From positions 1,550,001 through 1,614,000 of the forward strand of contig OY761986.2 of NCBI GenBank assembly GCA_963665155.2: 64,000 nt of DNA, written 5' to 3'. Origin of the DNA: UBA1141 sp963665155. Lineage in GTDB: Bacteria; Chloroflexota; Dehalococcoidia; Lucifugimonadales; UBA3495. The notes beneath the pieces are model-generated. The model was given only the letters and a program-made list of their open reading frames with translations, ran no database searches and was not told where the DNA came from. Shown piece by piece: positions 33,759 through 43,481 of the stretch (position 1 is its first letter; each line of letters starts with the position of its first letter). Both the position numbers and the translations under genes were made by a program.

Positions 33759-34456
33759 CTACTCCAGAGCAAGACCCTCACGAAGGGCATAAATCGCGGC
33801 TTGGGTGCGGTCGGCAAGGTGGAGTTTGCTGGCTCTATGGCTGGACTCTACTAGCCAATGATACTAACTTCGGGGTAAGGTCAGTGGGTCTTCACCGTTT
33901 TCTCGCTGAGGACCAATTCGCTGGCGATGGCCCGATTGTTGAGTCCTCTTGCGATTTGGCGCAGCACGTCCAACTCTCGCTCGGTAAGGCCGTCTGCGGC
34001 AGGTTTGGCGGGCAGGTTGGTAATCTCGGCCATTAGCTTTTTGGCGATCTCGGGGTCCAATTGGACTTCACCCTGATGGGCAGCCAGGATCGGAAACGTT
34101 TTTCAGAAGGTATCCCTGAGCCCCTGCCTTGATTGACGGGAACACGTTGTCGTCTTCCGCAAAGCTGGTCAGGATTATGACCTTGGTGGTGGGGCTGAGG
34201 GAGCGAATCCTTCGATCCTTCTTGTGGCCTCAATGCCGTCCATCTCGGGCATTTGCAGGTCCATCAAGACCACGTCGGGAAGGAGTTGGCTGGCTTGCTC
34301 CACCGCTTCCAAGCCGTTGGCGGCTTCTCCCAGCACTTCCAAGCCGTTGGCGGCTTCTCCCAGCACTTCCAAGTCTTCCTGCAACTCCACCAGGGTACGC
34401 AATCCCTGGCGGACTACCGCATGGTCGTCGACGATCAAGACGCCTATTTTATCCAT
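33759..34456 (-). pseudogene. NarL-type response regulator, decayed
   Basis: The receiver starts well (MDKIGVLIVDDHAVVRQGLRTLVE, phospho-Asp in VVLMDLQMPEMDG). It then loses frame after ATRRI; the next frame continues RSLSPTTKVIILTSFAEDD and KAGAQGYLLKNVSDPG. A second shift leads to LTERELDVLRQIARGLNNRAIASELVLSEKTVKTH, the LuxR-type helix-turn-helix. An insertion with stops precedes the final SKLHLADRTQAAIYALREGL. A 30-base exact tandem duplication (34311-34340 and 34341-34370) also adds ten residues inside the receiver. At least three lesions, so non-functional. It pairs with the broken kinase upstream. Confidence 0.88.
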
Positions 34457-34521
34457 CTTTGTTACACTCCCTCCGCCTGAGTTCTCGGACGCGCAATGAG
34501 TTCTAGGCCCAGTTCCGCCGA

Positions 34522-35064
34522 CTACTTATAGGGCACTTCTATGGTGATCCGGGTTCCCGCACCAGGGCTGGATTCGATACTGACGGTGCCTCCTTGAAGT
34601 TCCGTTCGCTCGCGCATGCTGGCCAGACCCAAATGACCGTCCCTGGCTTCGACGCTTTCCGGGTCGAAGCCAACCCCCTGGTCTTCTATAAGCAGGAAAA
34701 CCTTCCCATCCATCAGTTTCAACTTTACCTCAGCCGCATCGGTTTGGGCATGCTTGGAGACATTATTCAGCGCTTCTTGTACGATGCGCAATAGCCCTTC
34801 TCGTTGCGCTGGAGGCACTTGACCATCCCTTTCCGTTTGGAACGCCACCGAGAGTCCGTCGCGGTCCTTTAGCGAAGCAAGGTGTTGGCGGATCGCCGGG
34901 ACAAGGTCTTCCGTATCACCGTCTGGTGTGCGGAGTTGGTGGATCAAGGAGCGCATTTCCGCCAGCGAGTCTTGGGCAAGGCCTTGGAGGCGCTCAAGAT
35001 GGGGCGTAACTTTCGTGTGGTCTCGCTCCAGGAGTATTCTTGCCGACTCGGCTGTCAGAATCAT
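34522..35064 (-). pseudogene. NarX/LiaS-type histidine kinase, C-terminal part
   Basis: Frame of 180 residues containing the remainder of the dimerisation helix (LLERDHTKVTPHLERLQGLAQDSLAEMRSLIHQLR) and the HATPase domain: N-box EALNNVSKHAQT, G1 IEDQGVGFD, G2 GHLGLASMRERTELQGG, and end GTRITIEVPYK. The frame just upstream reads DSVTQSIFSM, the sequence that normally follows the phospho-acceptor box, but that box itself is missing (see the adjoining entry). Without the His it cannot be a functional kinase. Confidence 0.85.
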
Positions 35065-35735
35065 GCTGAAGATGGACTGAGTGACCGAGTCGTGCGGTTC
35101 CGCTCCTTGGTTGCCGCCAGTTCTTCCGCTTGCTTGGCATATTCTTGGAGTTGGCTATGGGCCTTCTGCAACTCTCCCCGAGCGGCTACAGACCTGGCGG
35201 TCAAGGTTGCGAATAGGCCGAAGAAGTACATGCCGGCTCCATAGAGAAAGATCAAAGGAAATGCTTCTCGCCAATCGCCGGTGCCCAGGAGAGCGCCCGT
35301 CATTGCCGCAACAAAAATGCCCAGCCATATATAGGCAATCCGCTGGGGGAACAACAGCATTGCTTGGGCGCTGAGGAGGAAATACAGGATTGAGAAGTAA
35401 TCAAAATGAGGGGGAAGTAGAAGCAAGCTTAGGGCCAATCCCGACTGGAGTAACATGTAGAGGTGCGGGTACCACCGCAGGTGAATGGTTAGCCAGTAGG
35501 CGCCGAGAGACAGGAGTAAGAAGGCCAGCAGCAGGGCCGACGCCGCCCATTGGTTCACCAGATCGTCGGAGAAATAAGTGTTGATCCCCCGAAAGGCAAT
35601 GGCCCCAAAAACTACGTAGTAGGCAATGTAAACCAGTGGCCGCATCATAATCGATACGGTGGTTTCGGTTTCTAGAGAACGATTGAGGCCTGTGGCGTCT
35701 CTAACTTGCTCTCGAATGGCCGTAAACACACCCAC
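35061..35735 (-). pseudogene. NarX/LiaS-type histidine kinase, N-terminal membrane part
   Basis: A 224-residue frame with about six membrane helices (from about residue 32 to 178), a coiled-coil linker (ARGELQKAHSQLQEYAKQAEELAATKERNR) and then nonsense. Kinases of this class continue ERNRIARELHDSVTQ, where H is phosphorylated. Here ERNR is followed directly, out of frame, by DSVTQSIF. About 16 bases spanning the IARELH codons are gone, which both deletes the phospho-His and shifts the frame. GTG start at 35735, weak ribosome site. Confidence 0.85.
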
Positions 35736-35893
35736 TGTTACCCACCATTCCGGTCTGAATTGCAGACGCTTCGATCATCAAGAGTCGGTCCAGGAGCGCC
35801 ACGGCAATTGTATTCTGGCTTAGACAATACTGTCCAATCACTGATTCTATTTGAAGCGGCCTGCCCAGACACGACTCTTCCACGGACTCGAAG

Positions 35894-37096
35894 TTAGCCC
35901 GCCAGTTGGGCCACGAGGCTGCGAGCCAGGGAAATCAGCAACTCGTCGGAACCTCGTTCACCTATAAACGACAATCCGACGGGCATGCCGTCAACCTCGG
36001 CTACGGGCACATTTATCTGGGGCCTCCCCGTGGTGCCCGCCACGCAGGTTAGCGATACGATTCGGGAAAGGACGTCCCGCCGCTCTTCCAGGCTCTGGCC
36101 CAATAGCGGTGCGGGCGCAGGCGAAGTGGGTAGACAAACGACGCCTCCCCCTTGTGTCACTTCGTCCATTCGACTGATAACTTCCTGCCGCTGTACTTTT
36201 GCCTGAGCCACTTCCGAGTCCGTGATTAAACGAGCCGTTATGTACCGCTCCGCTACCCAGAAGCTAAACCTGGGATTAACTTGGGCGATCCATTCTTTGG
36301 CCGTATCCCAAGCTTCCCTCCCTTGGAGCACTTGCTGTTGAGCAGACCATTCGGCCAACCCCACCGGCGCAAGGCGTTGGGTGGTGTCGGTGCCAATAAT
36401 CGTCTTAGCAGCCTGTACAGCCGAGTCTAAAGCCGCGCTAATCGCAGGACCGGCCACTTCAAAAGCGTCCTCGGCAATAATGATTCGGGAGGGCAATCCA
36501 GCGGGAATTTCACTCTGGAACAGAACAGCACCAACTTTTGCGAACACCTCCGGGTCCCGGGCAAACCAACCGATGGTGTCGTAGCTGGGCGCTTGCAACA
36601 GAATCCCCTCTAGGGGGATCTTATTGTGGGTTGGTCGCAAGCCGATCAAACCGCAAAAACTTGCCGGGATTCGTACCGAACCGCCAGTGTCGGAGCCCAA
36701 GGCGAAGTCTACCAGCCGGCCAGCCACCGCCGATGCGGAGCCGCTGGAAGAACCTCCGGGTACGCGGCCCGGCGCCCGTGGGTTGATGGGTGTTCCATAG
36801 TGGGGGTTTTCTCCCAGTATGCCCCGGGCCAACTCGTCGGTATGGGTCTTGCCAATCATGGTTGCGCCTGCGTCCACCAGCGTTTGAATAACCCAAGCAG
36901 TCTTGGCGGCGGCTTCGTGGGTGGCTTTCCAATCGGGGTTGCCGCCGCCGGTAACGTGACCGGCCACATCCAAAATGTCCTTTGCGGCAAAACTAAGGCC
37001 CGATAACGGGCCGCCAGCGGACCCTGGCAAATAAGCCTCCGTGTCGGTACAAAACGCGCCTAAAGTGTCGTCTAATTGGGGCCGGTTCTGGGTCAT
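35894..37096 (-). CDS. Amidase signature family protein
   Basis: A 400-residue hydrolase with the Ser-cisSer-Lys triad of the amidase signature family: Lys in GLSFAAKDILDV (about 36), cis-Ser in PGGSSSGSASAVA and Ser in SDTGGSVRIPASFCGLIGLRPT. GKTHTDELARGILGENPHYGTPINP is typical of GatA/AtzE-like amidases. It hydrolyses an amide to acid plus ammonia. It is shorter than GatA (about 480) and not near gatB or gatC, so a catabolic amidase is more likely than tRNA amidotransferase. Monocistronic on the minus strand. Confidence 0.86.
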   Translation of the reverse strand: MTQNRPQLDDTLGAFCTDTEAYLPGSAGGPLSGLSFAAKDILDVAGHVTGGGNPDWKATHEAAAKTAWVIQTLVDAGATMIGKTHTDELARGILGENPHYGTPINPRAPGRVPGGSSSGSASAVAGRLVDFALGSDTGGSVRIPASFCGLIGLRPTHNKIPLEGILLQAPSYDTIGWFARDPEVFAKVGAVLFQSEIPAGLPSRIIIAEDAFEVAGPAISAALDSAVQAAKTIIGTDTTQRLAPVGLAEWSAQQQVLQGREAWDTAKEWIAQVNPRFSFWVAERYITARLITDSEVAQAKVQRQEVISRMDEVTQGGGVVCLPTSPAPAPLLGQSLEERRDVLSRIVSLTCVAGTTGRPQINVPVAEVDGMPVGLSFIGERGSDELLISLARSLVAQLAG

Positions 37097-37301
37097 TTCG
37101 CTCCTCTGGGCAGATGGGATGGTTGAATTTCATGCCTGTTCCGGATAAGCACCAATCCTACCACGCAAGGTGCTGACTTCTCTAGGAATCCTGCTACTCG
37201 CGCATGAACATAGTCTTAGGTCCGGCTCAAATAGGAATCCCGCCGCACCCATGTAGGGCAAAGGGCCGGGAGCGCAAAATTAGTCGATACACAACAGCTG
37301 T

Positions 37302-38429
37302 TTATGCCGGGGCCAATACTTGTGCCCGCATCAATTTCCGGTAGAATCCCAGGCTGATCCCAAAGGGGATCATATAGTAAATCGCCCGGAATAGTATGGA
37401 TAGCAAAACCGCCTCTTCCAACGGCACTCCCAACAGGTGATAGGTCCCGACGATTGACCCTTCCTGTACCCCTATGCCTCCTGGGACCATGGACATTACG
37501 CCGGCGGCGACGCCGATGGCAAACCCGGTCACTGTTACCCCCAATTCCACGTCGCTGCCCAAAGCTTGGAAGCAAAACCAGATCACCGCCACCCGCAAAA
37601 TACGGTCTGCAATGATTAGGCTCACAGGCAGTATTAAGGATTGGGGTCGGCGGCGCACCTCCCTCAGACCCCGGTTCAATGTTGCCTCAAAGTTAAACAA
37701 GGCCATCGTTATGTCACGCCGGGCCACCAACCGCATAAATACCCGCACCACCCACAGGGCCACCATCCGGGCAGGCCTGAAGAAAAAGACCACGGCAGTC
37801 ATTGCGAAAGCCGCTCCGAGAATGCCAGTGCCAACGCTGAGCCAAACAGCGACGCCGGGCGAAAGGGGGTGAGTCAACAGCAGGTAAATCAGACCGCCGG
37901 GGATCAAAGCAAAAAAGGCCAGGCTCTCGATATAACCATGAAAAAGGGAAGGGGCCATCACTTCGCTGGCCGCCAAACCCCGCCTGGCCATCAGCAGAAC
38001 CCTGACCGCATGACCCGCCAGACCTCCGACGGCAGCAATCATGGCAGAGGAAACGAAACCCATCCACATCAAGTCTCGCTTGCCCATGGCGATGCCGAAG
38101 GACTCGTTTATCAAAGCAAAACTGTGGCTCAGGCAGTAGTAGGAAACGGTAGTGAATAGCAACGTTAGCGGGATCCATTCCCACTGGGCCCGGCGCAAAA
38201 CCAACGTCACTTCCCGCCAGTCAAGCAAGACCACAAGGACGCCAACTAGGGCTAATATAACCACGCCAGCCGTAATGAGCCTTTGCTGGAGCTTGGGCGC
38301 CTCCGGCGAGGCCGCAGCTTCTTGGGAGAGGGATTGGATTGGGTCTGGCATTCCCGACGATGCCCCCTCGGTTACAACGGGCTCTCGTACAACGAACTCT
38401 CGGATCGGTTGCCCGTCGTGATCCAACAT
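37302..38429 (-). CDS. Lysylphosphatidylglycerol synthase-like integral membrane protein (UPF0104/AglD type)
   Basis: A 375-residue protein. The first 50 residues are polar; then come seven or eight helices. Family motifs: AAVGGLAGHAVRVLLMARRGL, the PGGIGVQEGS signature (about 318-327) and IPFGISLGFYRKL at the end. These flippase-like domains occur with lipid-carrier glycosylation and with LPG synthase. It starts 4 bases after the HAD hydrolase stop, so they share a transcript. The actual substrate is unknown. Confidence 0.83.
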   Translation of the reverse strand: MLDHDGQPIREFVVREPVVTEGASSGMPDPIQSLSQEAAASPEAPKLQQRLITAGVVILALVGVLVVLLDWREVTLVLRRAQWEWIPLTLLFTTVSYYCLSHSFALINESFGIAMGKRDLMWMGFVSSAMIAAVGGLAGHAVRVLLMARRGLAASEVMAPSLFHGYIESLAFFALIPGGLIYLLLTHPLSPGVAVWLSVGTGILGAAFAMTAVVFFFRPARMVALWVVRVFMRLVARRDITMALFNFEATLNRGLREVRRRPQSLILPVSLIIADRILRVAVIWFCFQALGSDVELGVTVTGFAIGVAAGVMSMVPGGIGVQEGSIVGTYHLLGVPLEEAVLLSILFRAIYYMIPFGISLGFYRKLMRAQVLAPA

Positions 38430-38433
38430 CTCT

Positions 38434-39123
38434 CTACTTGGAGCTTGCCCGTGGGCCGCCGTTTGGACGACCTTGTATTCCCAGGCTGTCCAAAATCAGT
38501 TCCGGTCGGTCCCACTGGAAATGAGGGCTTTGGGCCAAAAGGCCTTCCTTGTCCACCGTCCCCCACAGCGCAGCACCACTTAGGGTGCCGGCTTGTTGGG
38601 CGCACTGGATGTCCTGGCGACCGTCACCAATGTATAAAGTTTCCATTGGCGCTACTTCCATGGCCTCCATTACGTCCTGCAGTCCTCTAGGGTCCGGCTT
38701 ATAGGGCCGGCCATCCACGAGAAAGGAGGCATGCTCCAAGAGGTGGCCGACACCAGTCTGTTCCAACTCGGAAATGCCGAAGAGCTGCCGCTTGTCGGAG
38801 AAGATTCCCACCTTTACTCCATTCCCTTTCAAATCCGCCAATGTCTCCCCGACCCCAGGGTACAGCCCACCCATTTCACTCACCGTATCCCGGTAGTGAC
38901 TGATATAGGTATCCAGCACCGGGGCCTGCTCATCTCCAAAGAACCAAGCCAAGTGGCGCAAGAAAGGCCTGGAGTACTCGCGGGCAATTTCGCAATTGTC
39001 GGGACGTGACCGACCAAGGTCGTCTGCGGTCCTGGCCATCAGGTACACGTGAATATCCCAGCTATTCCACAGCGTTAAGTCCCAATCGAAGATAACCGCT
39101 TTAATTGTCGAGGCCAATCGCAT
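38434..39123 (-). CDS. HAD-superfamily hydrolase, phosphoglycolate phosphatase-like
   Basis: A 229-residue enzyme with HAD motif I FDWDLTLWN (nucleophile Asp and general acid Asp), motif II VGIFSDKR, motif III Lys in RPYKPDP and motif IV YIGDGRQDIQCAQQAG. The small alpha-helical cap between motifs I and II (about 30-85) marks the Gph-like subgroup. It removes phosphate from a small molecule. It is co-directional and almost touching the membrane protein gene at 37302. Confidence 0.85.
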   Translation of the reverse strand: MRLASTIKAVIFDWDLTLWNSWDIHVYLMARTADDLGRSRPDNCEIAREYSRPFLRHLAWFFGDEQAPVLDTYISHYRDTVSEMGGLYPGVGETLADLKGNGVKVGIFSDKRQLFGISELEQTGVGHLLEHASFLVDGRPYKPDPRGLQDVMEAMEVAPMETLYIGDGRQDIQCAQQAGTLSGAALWGTVDKEGLLAQSPHFQWDRPELILDSLGIQGRPNGGPRASSK

Positions 39124-39398
39124 TTGCCTTATCCGAACGATTTTGCTGGCGGCGCAGCCATGAACATGGGCTTGATACAGTACTGAGACATTTTACCAGG
39201 TTAGCTCCAGCCTAGCCGAGTCTTCCGTCGCGCCTCATCAGACGATAGCGCCTTGCTCACCTTGGCCTGTCACCTAGGACCAAGATAATATCTTCCGCTA
39301 TATCCGGTGATATACTAGTAATATTGGAACAGCAAGGGCATGAAACGTGAAGATCAGGTTGGATCAGCGCCCTTTGATTGTTGGAGCAAGGAGGAACA

Positions 39399-39929
39399 AT
39401 GAAGTTTAGAGGAATAAATCATCTGGCTATGGTTACCAATGACATGGACAAGACTATCCGTTTTTACCGGGACGTCCTGGGCATGGAATTGGTGGGCGCA
39501 TTGGGCAGCACGCCGGAGAGGAAAAGGTATCGGCACTACTTTTTCGAGACCGGTCCCAACAGCACAATCGCGTTCTTTGAGTGGCCGGGGATGGTAGAAG
39601 AGTTTCACAAACCGGCAGGGATGCCCGTCAAGGGCCAGGTTCAGTTCGACCACATCTCCTTCGATGTGGAAACCGAAGACGCTTTACTGGAACTGCAGGC
39701 GAAACTAGGCAAGGCAGGCGTGGAAGTAACGGAGGTTGTGGACCATAAGTTCATCCACTCAATCTACTTCACCGACCCTAACGGGATCGCCTTGGAGGCT
39801 TCGGTCTGGATCACCAACCCAACCGGAAAAGCGCCGGACTACTCGAATCCCTATGTGTTCCAAGACCCGGACCCTGTGCCGGCGTTGAAGGAAGCCATGG
39901 AGAAAGCTCGTTTGGTGGAATCGAGCTAA
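39399..39929 (+). CDS. VOC (glyoxalase/dioxygenase-fold) family protein
   Basis: A 176-residue protein from the ATG at 39399, preceded by AAGGAGGAACA. First module INHLAMVTNDMDKTIRFYRDVLGMELVG; second module FDHISFDVETEDALLELQAKLGKAGVEV and FIHSIYFTDPNGIALEASVW. His, His and Glu in these segments are the likely metal ligands. Probably a dioxygenase or isomerase of the bleomycin-resistance/glyoxalase fold; substrate unknown. A terminator follows. Confidence 0.85.
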   Translation: MKFRGINHLAMVTNDMDKTIRFYRDVLGMELVGALGSTPERKRYRHYFFETGPNSTIAFFEWPGMVEEFHKPAGMPVKGQVQFDHISFDVETEDALLELQAKLGKAGVEVTEVVDHKFIHSIYFTDPNGIALEASVWITNPTGKAPDYSNPYVFQDPDPVPALKEAMEKARLVESS

Positions 39930-39954
39930 ACCTCAGAACCAGATTCGGATTATG

Positions 39955-39990
39955 AATGGGCGGGCCGGTTAGGTCCGCCCATTGCTTTCT
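39955..39990 (+). terminator. Rho-independent terminator
   Basis: AATGGGCGG (39955-39963) and CCGCCCATT (39975-39983), followed by GCTTTCT. It lies 26 bases after the VOC gene stop. Confidence 0.72.
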
Positions 39991-40094
39991 CCGGCATTAC
40001 TTAGATCAGCTTTCCCTTTCTTATCCCTCATTATTATCTTCATACTGGCCAACCTGCATGTTAATGAAACACCATATGGCATGACCAATCAGCC

Positions 40095-41747
40095 ATGAGT
40101 AATCATTCCTTTGACTCAACTGAATCCATTAACTCCCGCCCGCCTGATCTACTGTTGCTAAACGCCAAGGTTCTTACGATGTCCCAGCGGCAACCTACCG
40201 CAGAAGCCGTGGCTGTGCTGGGCCCGCGCATCTTGGCTGTGGGTAGCGGACCCGATCTGGCAGGTCTGGCAGGTCCCGAAACTCGGATCATCGACTGCCA
40301 GGGAATGAGTTTGCTTCCCGGTTTTATAGACGCTCATTGCCATATATTGGCCACGGCTGCCACTTTGCAAGGCGTGGACTGCGGCCCTGATGCAGTGGCG
40401 GGCATTCTGGACCTGCAACTGGCGGTGAGCAACCGCGCCGCCGAAATCCAACAGGGCGGTTGGGTCCGGGGATTTGGCTACGACGACCTGGCCCTGCAGG
40501 AAACGCGGCACCCTACCCGTTGGGACTTGGACCAAGCAGCGCCCGATCATCCGGTTAAGATTGACCATCGCAGCGGCCACGCTACGGTTATGAATAGCCT
40601 GGGTTTGGCCCGAGCGGGAATCGACCGGGACACCCCCGACCCTGTCGCCGGGGTGATCCAACGTGATAATTCCACCGGCGAACCCACCGGCCTGTTACTG
40701 GAAATGGGCGACTTCCTATCCCAAATACTTGGGAGCCTGCGAACCCAGGATGATCAGAGCGAAGGCGTCAGCCGGCTTAGCCGCAGATTACTGAGCTACG
40801 GCATCACGTCGGTCCAGGACGCAGGACCGCAAAACAACCCAGACCGGTGGACTTCCTTCCATGGTTTACAAACTTCAGGCCTGTTTACGCCCAGGATCAC
40901 TATGATGGCCGGGTCGCCACATATAGGAAGCTTTTCAGACCAGGGTCTGGCATGGGGCAGCGGCGACCGTTGGCTACGGATGGGCCACATCAAGATAATG
41001 CTGACATTAGCCACTGGGGAGCTGCATCCGGACACCGATAGCCTCAAGAAATTAATAATTGAGGCCCGGCAATCTGGCTTCCCAGTGGCCATACACGCCG
41101 TGGAGGCCGAGGCGGTAGCTGCGGCAGCCCTAGCAATCGCCGAAATTCCCACAATCACCTTTCTCGAAAGAGGAAACGAAACGGGAACCAACGCTGCAAA
41201 CGGCGAAAGTGGTCGAAGGGACCGAATTGAGCACTGCTCCGAATGCCCGCCGGATGTTGCAGCCGTGGTCCGGAACAGCGGCGCCATGGTGGTGACCCAG
41301 CCAGGTTTCGTTTATTGGAACGGCGACAATTATTTGGAACGGGTGGAAGCCTCTATGCTGAAGTGGCTCTATCCTGTGGGCGGTCTGTCCCGATCCGGTG
41401 TAAGCGTCGCATTCGGCTCGGACGCCCCGGTAATCGACTCCAACCCTTGGCCGGGCATTTACAGCGCCGTAACCGGTCTGACCCGAACCGGCAGGAGCCT
41501 GTGGGGGGACTGCAATAATGGGTCGGGATCTTCCCAATCGGTCTCCCTTACTGACGCGCTCCGTATGTACACCCTATCTGCAGCTCTTGCGGAAGGAACA
41601 CAGAGAATCAAAGGGAGCATCGAGCCCGGCAAGCTTGCCGACCTTACGCTGCTGGATACCGATGTGGCTGGCCTGGAGCTTTCGGTGTTGCCCCAGGTTA
41701 GGGCGGTGCTGACGATAATAGACGGCCGCCTCGTTTGGGAAGCCTAA
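40095..41747 (+). CDS. Amidohydrolase family protein, YtcJ-like
   Basis: A 550-residue metal-dependent hydrolase. Order of motifs: LLLLNAKVLTM, PGFIDAHCHILATA (metal-binding HxH), KIDHRSGHATVMNS, MGHIKIMLTLATGEL, FPVAIHAVEAEAV, RIEHCSECPP, VAFGSDAPVIDSNPWPGIYSAV and the C-terminal GSIEPGKLADLTLLDTD. This is the Amidohydro_3/YtcJ arrangement; members cleave amides or related bonds of small molecules. No signal peptide. No operon partner. Confidence 0.87.
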   Translation: MSNHSFDSTESINSRPPDLLLLNAKVLTMSQRQPTAEAVAVLGPRILAVGSGPDLAGLAGPETRIIDCQGMSLLPGFIDAHCHILATAATLQGVDCGPDAVAGILDLQLAVSNRAAEIQQGGWVRGFGYDDLALQETRHPTRWDLDQAAPDHPVKIDHRSGHATVMNSLGLARAGIDRDTPDPVAGVIQRDNSTGEPTGLLLEMGDFLSQILGSLRTQDDQSEGVSRLSRRLLSYGITSVQDAGPQNNPDRWTSFHGLQTSGLFTPRITMMAGSPHIGSFSDQGLAWGSGDRWLRMGHIKIMLTLATGELHPDTDSLKKLIIEARQSGFPVAIHAVEAEAVAAAALAIAEIPTITFLERGNETGTNAANGESGRRDRIEHCSECPPDVAAVVRNSGAMVVTQPGFVYWNGDNYLERVEASMLKWLYPVGGLSRSGVSVAFGSDAPVIDSNPWPGIYSAVTGLTRTGRSLWGDCNNGSGSSQSVSLTDALRMYTLSAALAEGTQRIKGSIEPGKLADLTLLDTDVAGLELSVLPQVRAVLTIIDGRLVWEA

Positions 41748-41838
41748 CTCCTCAAACTAAGGCGGCCGATCTTTAAAAGCTACGAATCTATAATTCTAAG
41801 AGCCCGTATATGGGCCCGTAGATGAACCCGCTTAGCGG

Positions 41839-43071
41839 CTAGTCCCACCTCACCGGCAGGCTCTTCAAGGACCGGAAAGCAATGCTGGGCTGGTATTCCA
41901 AATCATCGTTTTCCAAGTACATGCGCGGGAAACGCTTAGCCATGGCTTTGAATCCTTCCTGGCCTTCCAGCCGGGCGATGGTGGCACCCAAGCAGTGGTG
42001 AATTCCGCTGCCGAAAGCCACGTGGGGATTGGGCCATCGGTTAATGTCGAATGTATCCGGGTTCTCGAATTTTTCCGGGTCCCGGTTGGCCGGAGAAATG
42101 AACCACCGGATGCGATCGTCTTTCTTGATAAGGTTGCCCCGCATCTCCACGTCTTCGGCGGCGATGCGCTGAATCGACTTCACCGGCGGATCGTAGCGAA
42201 GGCATTCTTCCGTGGCCCGGTTTATCAGGGGCGGTAGGCTCTGCCCGGAGTCCCGTTGCAGCATTTCCCACTGGTCGGGGTTGCGGATAAAGGCCAATGA
42301 GCCGTTGCACAGCAGGTTTATGGTGGTTTCGTGTCCGGCAAAGAAGAGCAATGATGTGTTTACCAAAACCTGGTGGCGGGTCAGTACGCCCCGTCTCTCT
42401 CCATCAGCTAAGACCGAGATAAAATCGTCGCCTGGGTTGGCCATGCGCTTGTCGACTAGAGGAGACATGTAATCGATCATGCCCTGCATTCCCTCGGTAA
42501 GAGGACCCATGCGGTCGGGCTCACTACGTCCAATGTATAGGAGCTTTTCCGCAAGTTCGCGAATGTAGGACCGGTCTTCGGCAGGCACACCCATCATCTC
42601 GGCGATTACCATCACGGGCAGGGGAACTGCGAAGTCCCTCATGATGTCCAACGAGCCCTTTTCCTCGGCGGCGTCCAGCAGGTCTTTGATGGTGGAGACG
42701 ACGAAAGGCCGCCATTCTTCCATAGACTTGGGCGTGAAGTAACCGTGCATTACCCGCCGCATATCCAGGTGCTCTGGCCGGTCGTGCTGTATGAACTGAT
42801 CTGCCTGGTAATTCTTTACGAATTCGTACAACTCCGTGTCCGACTCGTTGATTTCCGGGTATGGAGGCCTTGGATCGTTCTTGAAGACGGCATTGGAGAA
42901 CAACTCATTGTGCCGGGTCATCCAGACCAAGTCTTCATAACTGCTGATAGCCCACATCTCATACTTTTCATTCCAGTGGACCGGGGCTTCCTCCCTGAGA
43001 CTGCCGTAATAGGTGTAAGGGTCGGCAATTACTTCAGGGGTAAACATATCATCGTCGATAGTTGTGACCAT
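41839..43071 (-). CDS. Cytochrome P450
   Basis: A 410-residue soluble bacterial P450. I-helix oxygen-activation motif FAGHETTINLL, ExxR in ATEECLRYDPP, and the heme-binding loop FGSGIHHCLGATIARLE with the axial Cys. It oxidises an organic substrate with electrons from a ferredoxin/reductase pair, not found in the window. GGAGGG precedes the ATG. It lies next to a relic of a second P450 at 43180-43480, evidence for a former tandem pair. Confidence 0.93.
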   Translation of the reverse strand: MVTTIDDDMFTPEVIADPYTYYGSLREEAPVHWNEKYEMWAISSYEDLVWMTRHNELFSNAVFKNDPRPPYPEINESDTELYEFVKNYQADQFIQHDRPEHLDMRRVMHGYFTPKSMEEWRPFVVSTIKDLLDAAEEKGSLDIMRDFAVPLPVMVIAEMMGVPAEDRSYIRELAEKLLYIGRSEPDRMGPLTEGMQGMIDYMSPLVDKRMANPGDDFISVLADGERRGVLTRHQVLVNTSLLFFAGHETTINLLCNGSLAFIRNPDQWEMLQRDSGQSLPPLINRATEECLRYDPPVKSIQRIAAEDVEMRGNLIKKDDRIRWFISPANRDPEKFENPDTFDINRWPNPHVAFGSGIHHCLGATIARLEGQEGFKAMAKRFPRMYLENDDLEYQPSIAFRSLKSLPVRWD

Positions 43072-43179
43072 GAACCCTCCTACCGGTTAATTTCAGTCGC
43101 GCCCATTATACACGGGCTGGCTAGGAGTGTCTCCATGTTTCAAGACAAGCACATTATGGTGGATGCCAAGGCGGCCTGC

Positions 43180-43480
43180 CTGGATTCATCGGGATTGAAA
43201 CAAGTTTGGTGTTACCCCCGATATAGGTTTGACGGCAATAGGGGACCGGCTAGTTTGGCCGCGAAGGCTTCCCGGCCTTCGAGCGGGGTCATGATGGCAC
43301 CCAGACAGCGATGTGTCCCAATAACTGAAGGCATGCGGGAGTCGCGCGATCGGGAGGTGTCTAAGATGTCCGGGTTGTCAGATTTTCCTGGTCCCCGGTT
43401 GCCGGGTAGAACTCACCGAGTACGCAGAATGATTCAGCCGGGTGGGTTGGTGAGCAGCATAGACAGCCAGATAACGAACC
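43180..43480 (-). pseudogene. Cytochrome P450 C-terminal relic
   Basis: Reverse-strand reading recovers the P450 tail with frame breaks: a segment like NRGPGKSDNPDILDTSRSRDS (compare NRDPEKFENPDTFDINRW in the intact gene), then IGTHRCLGAIMTPLEGREAFAAKLAG, which still holds the heme Cys. No start, I-helix or ExxR region remains. It fills the interval between the intact P450 and the polyprenyl synthase gene. Confidence 0.72.
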
Positions 43481-43481
43481 G

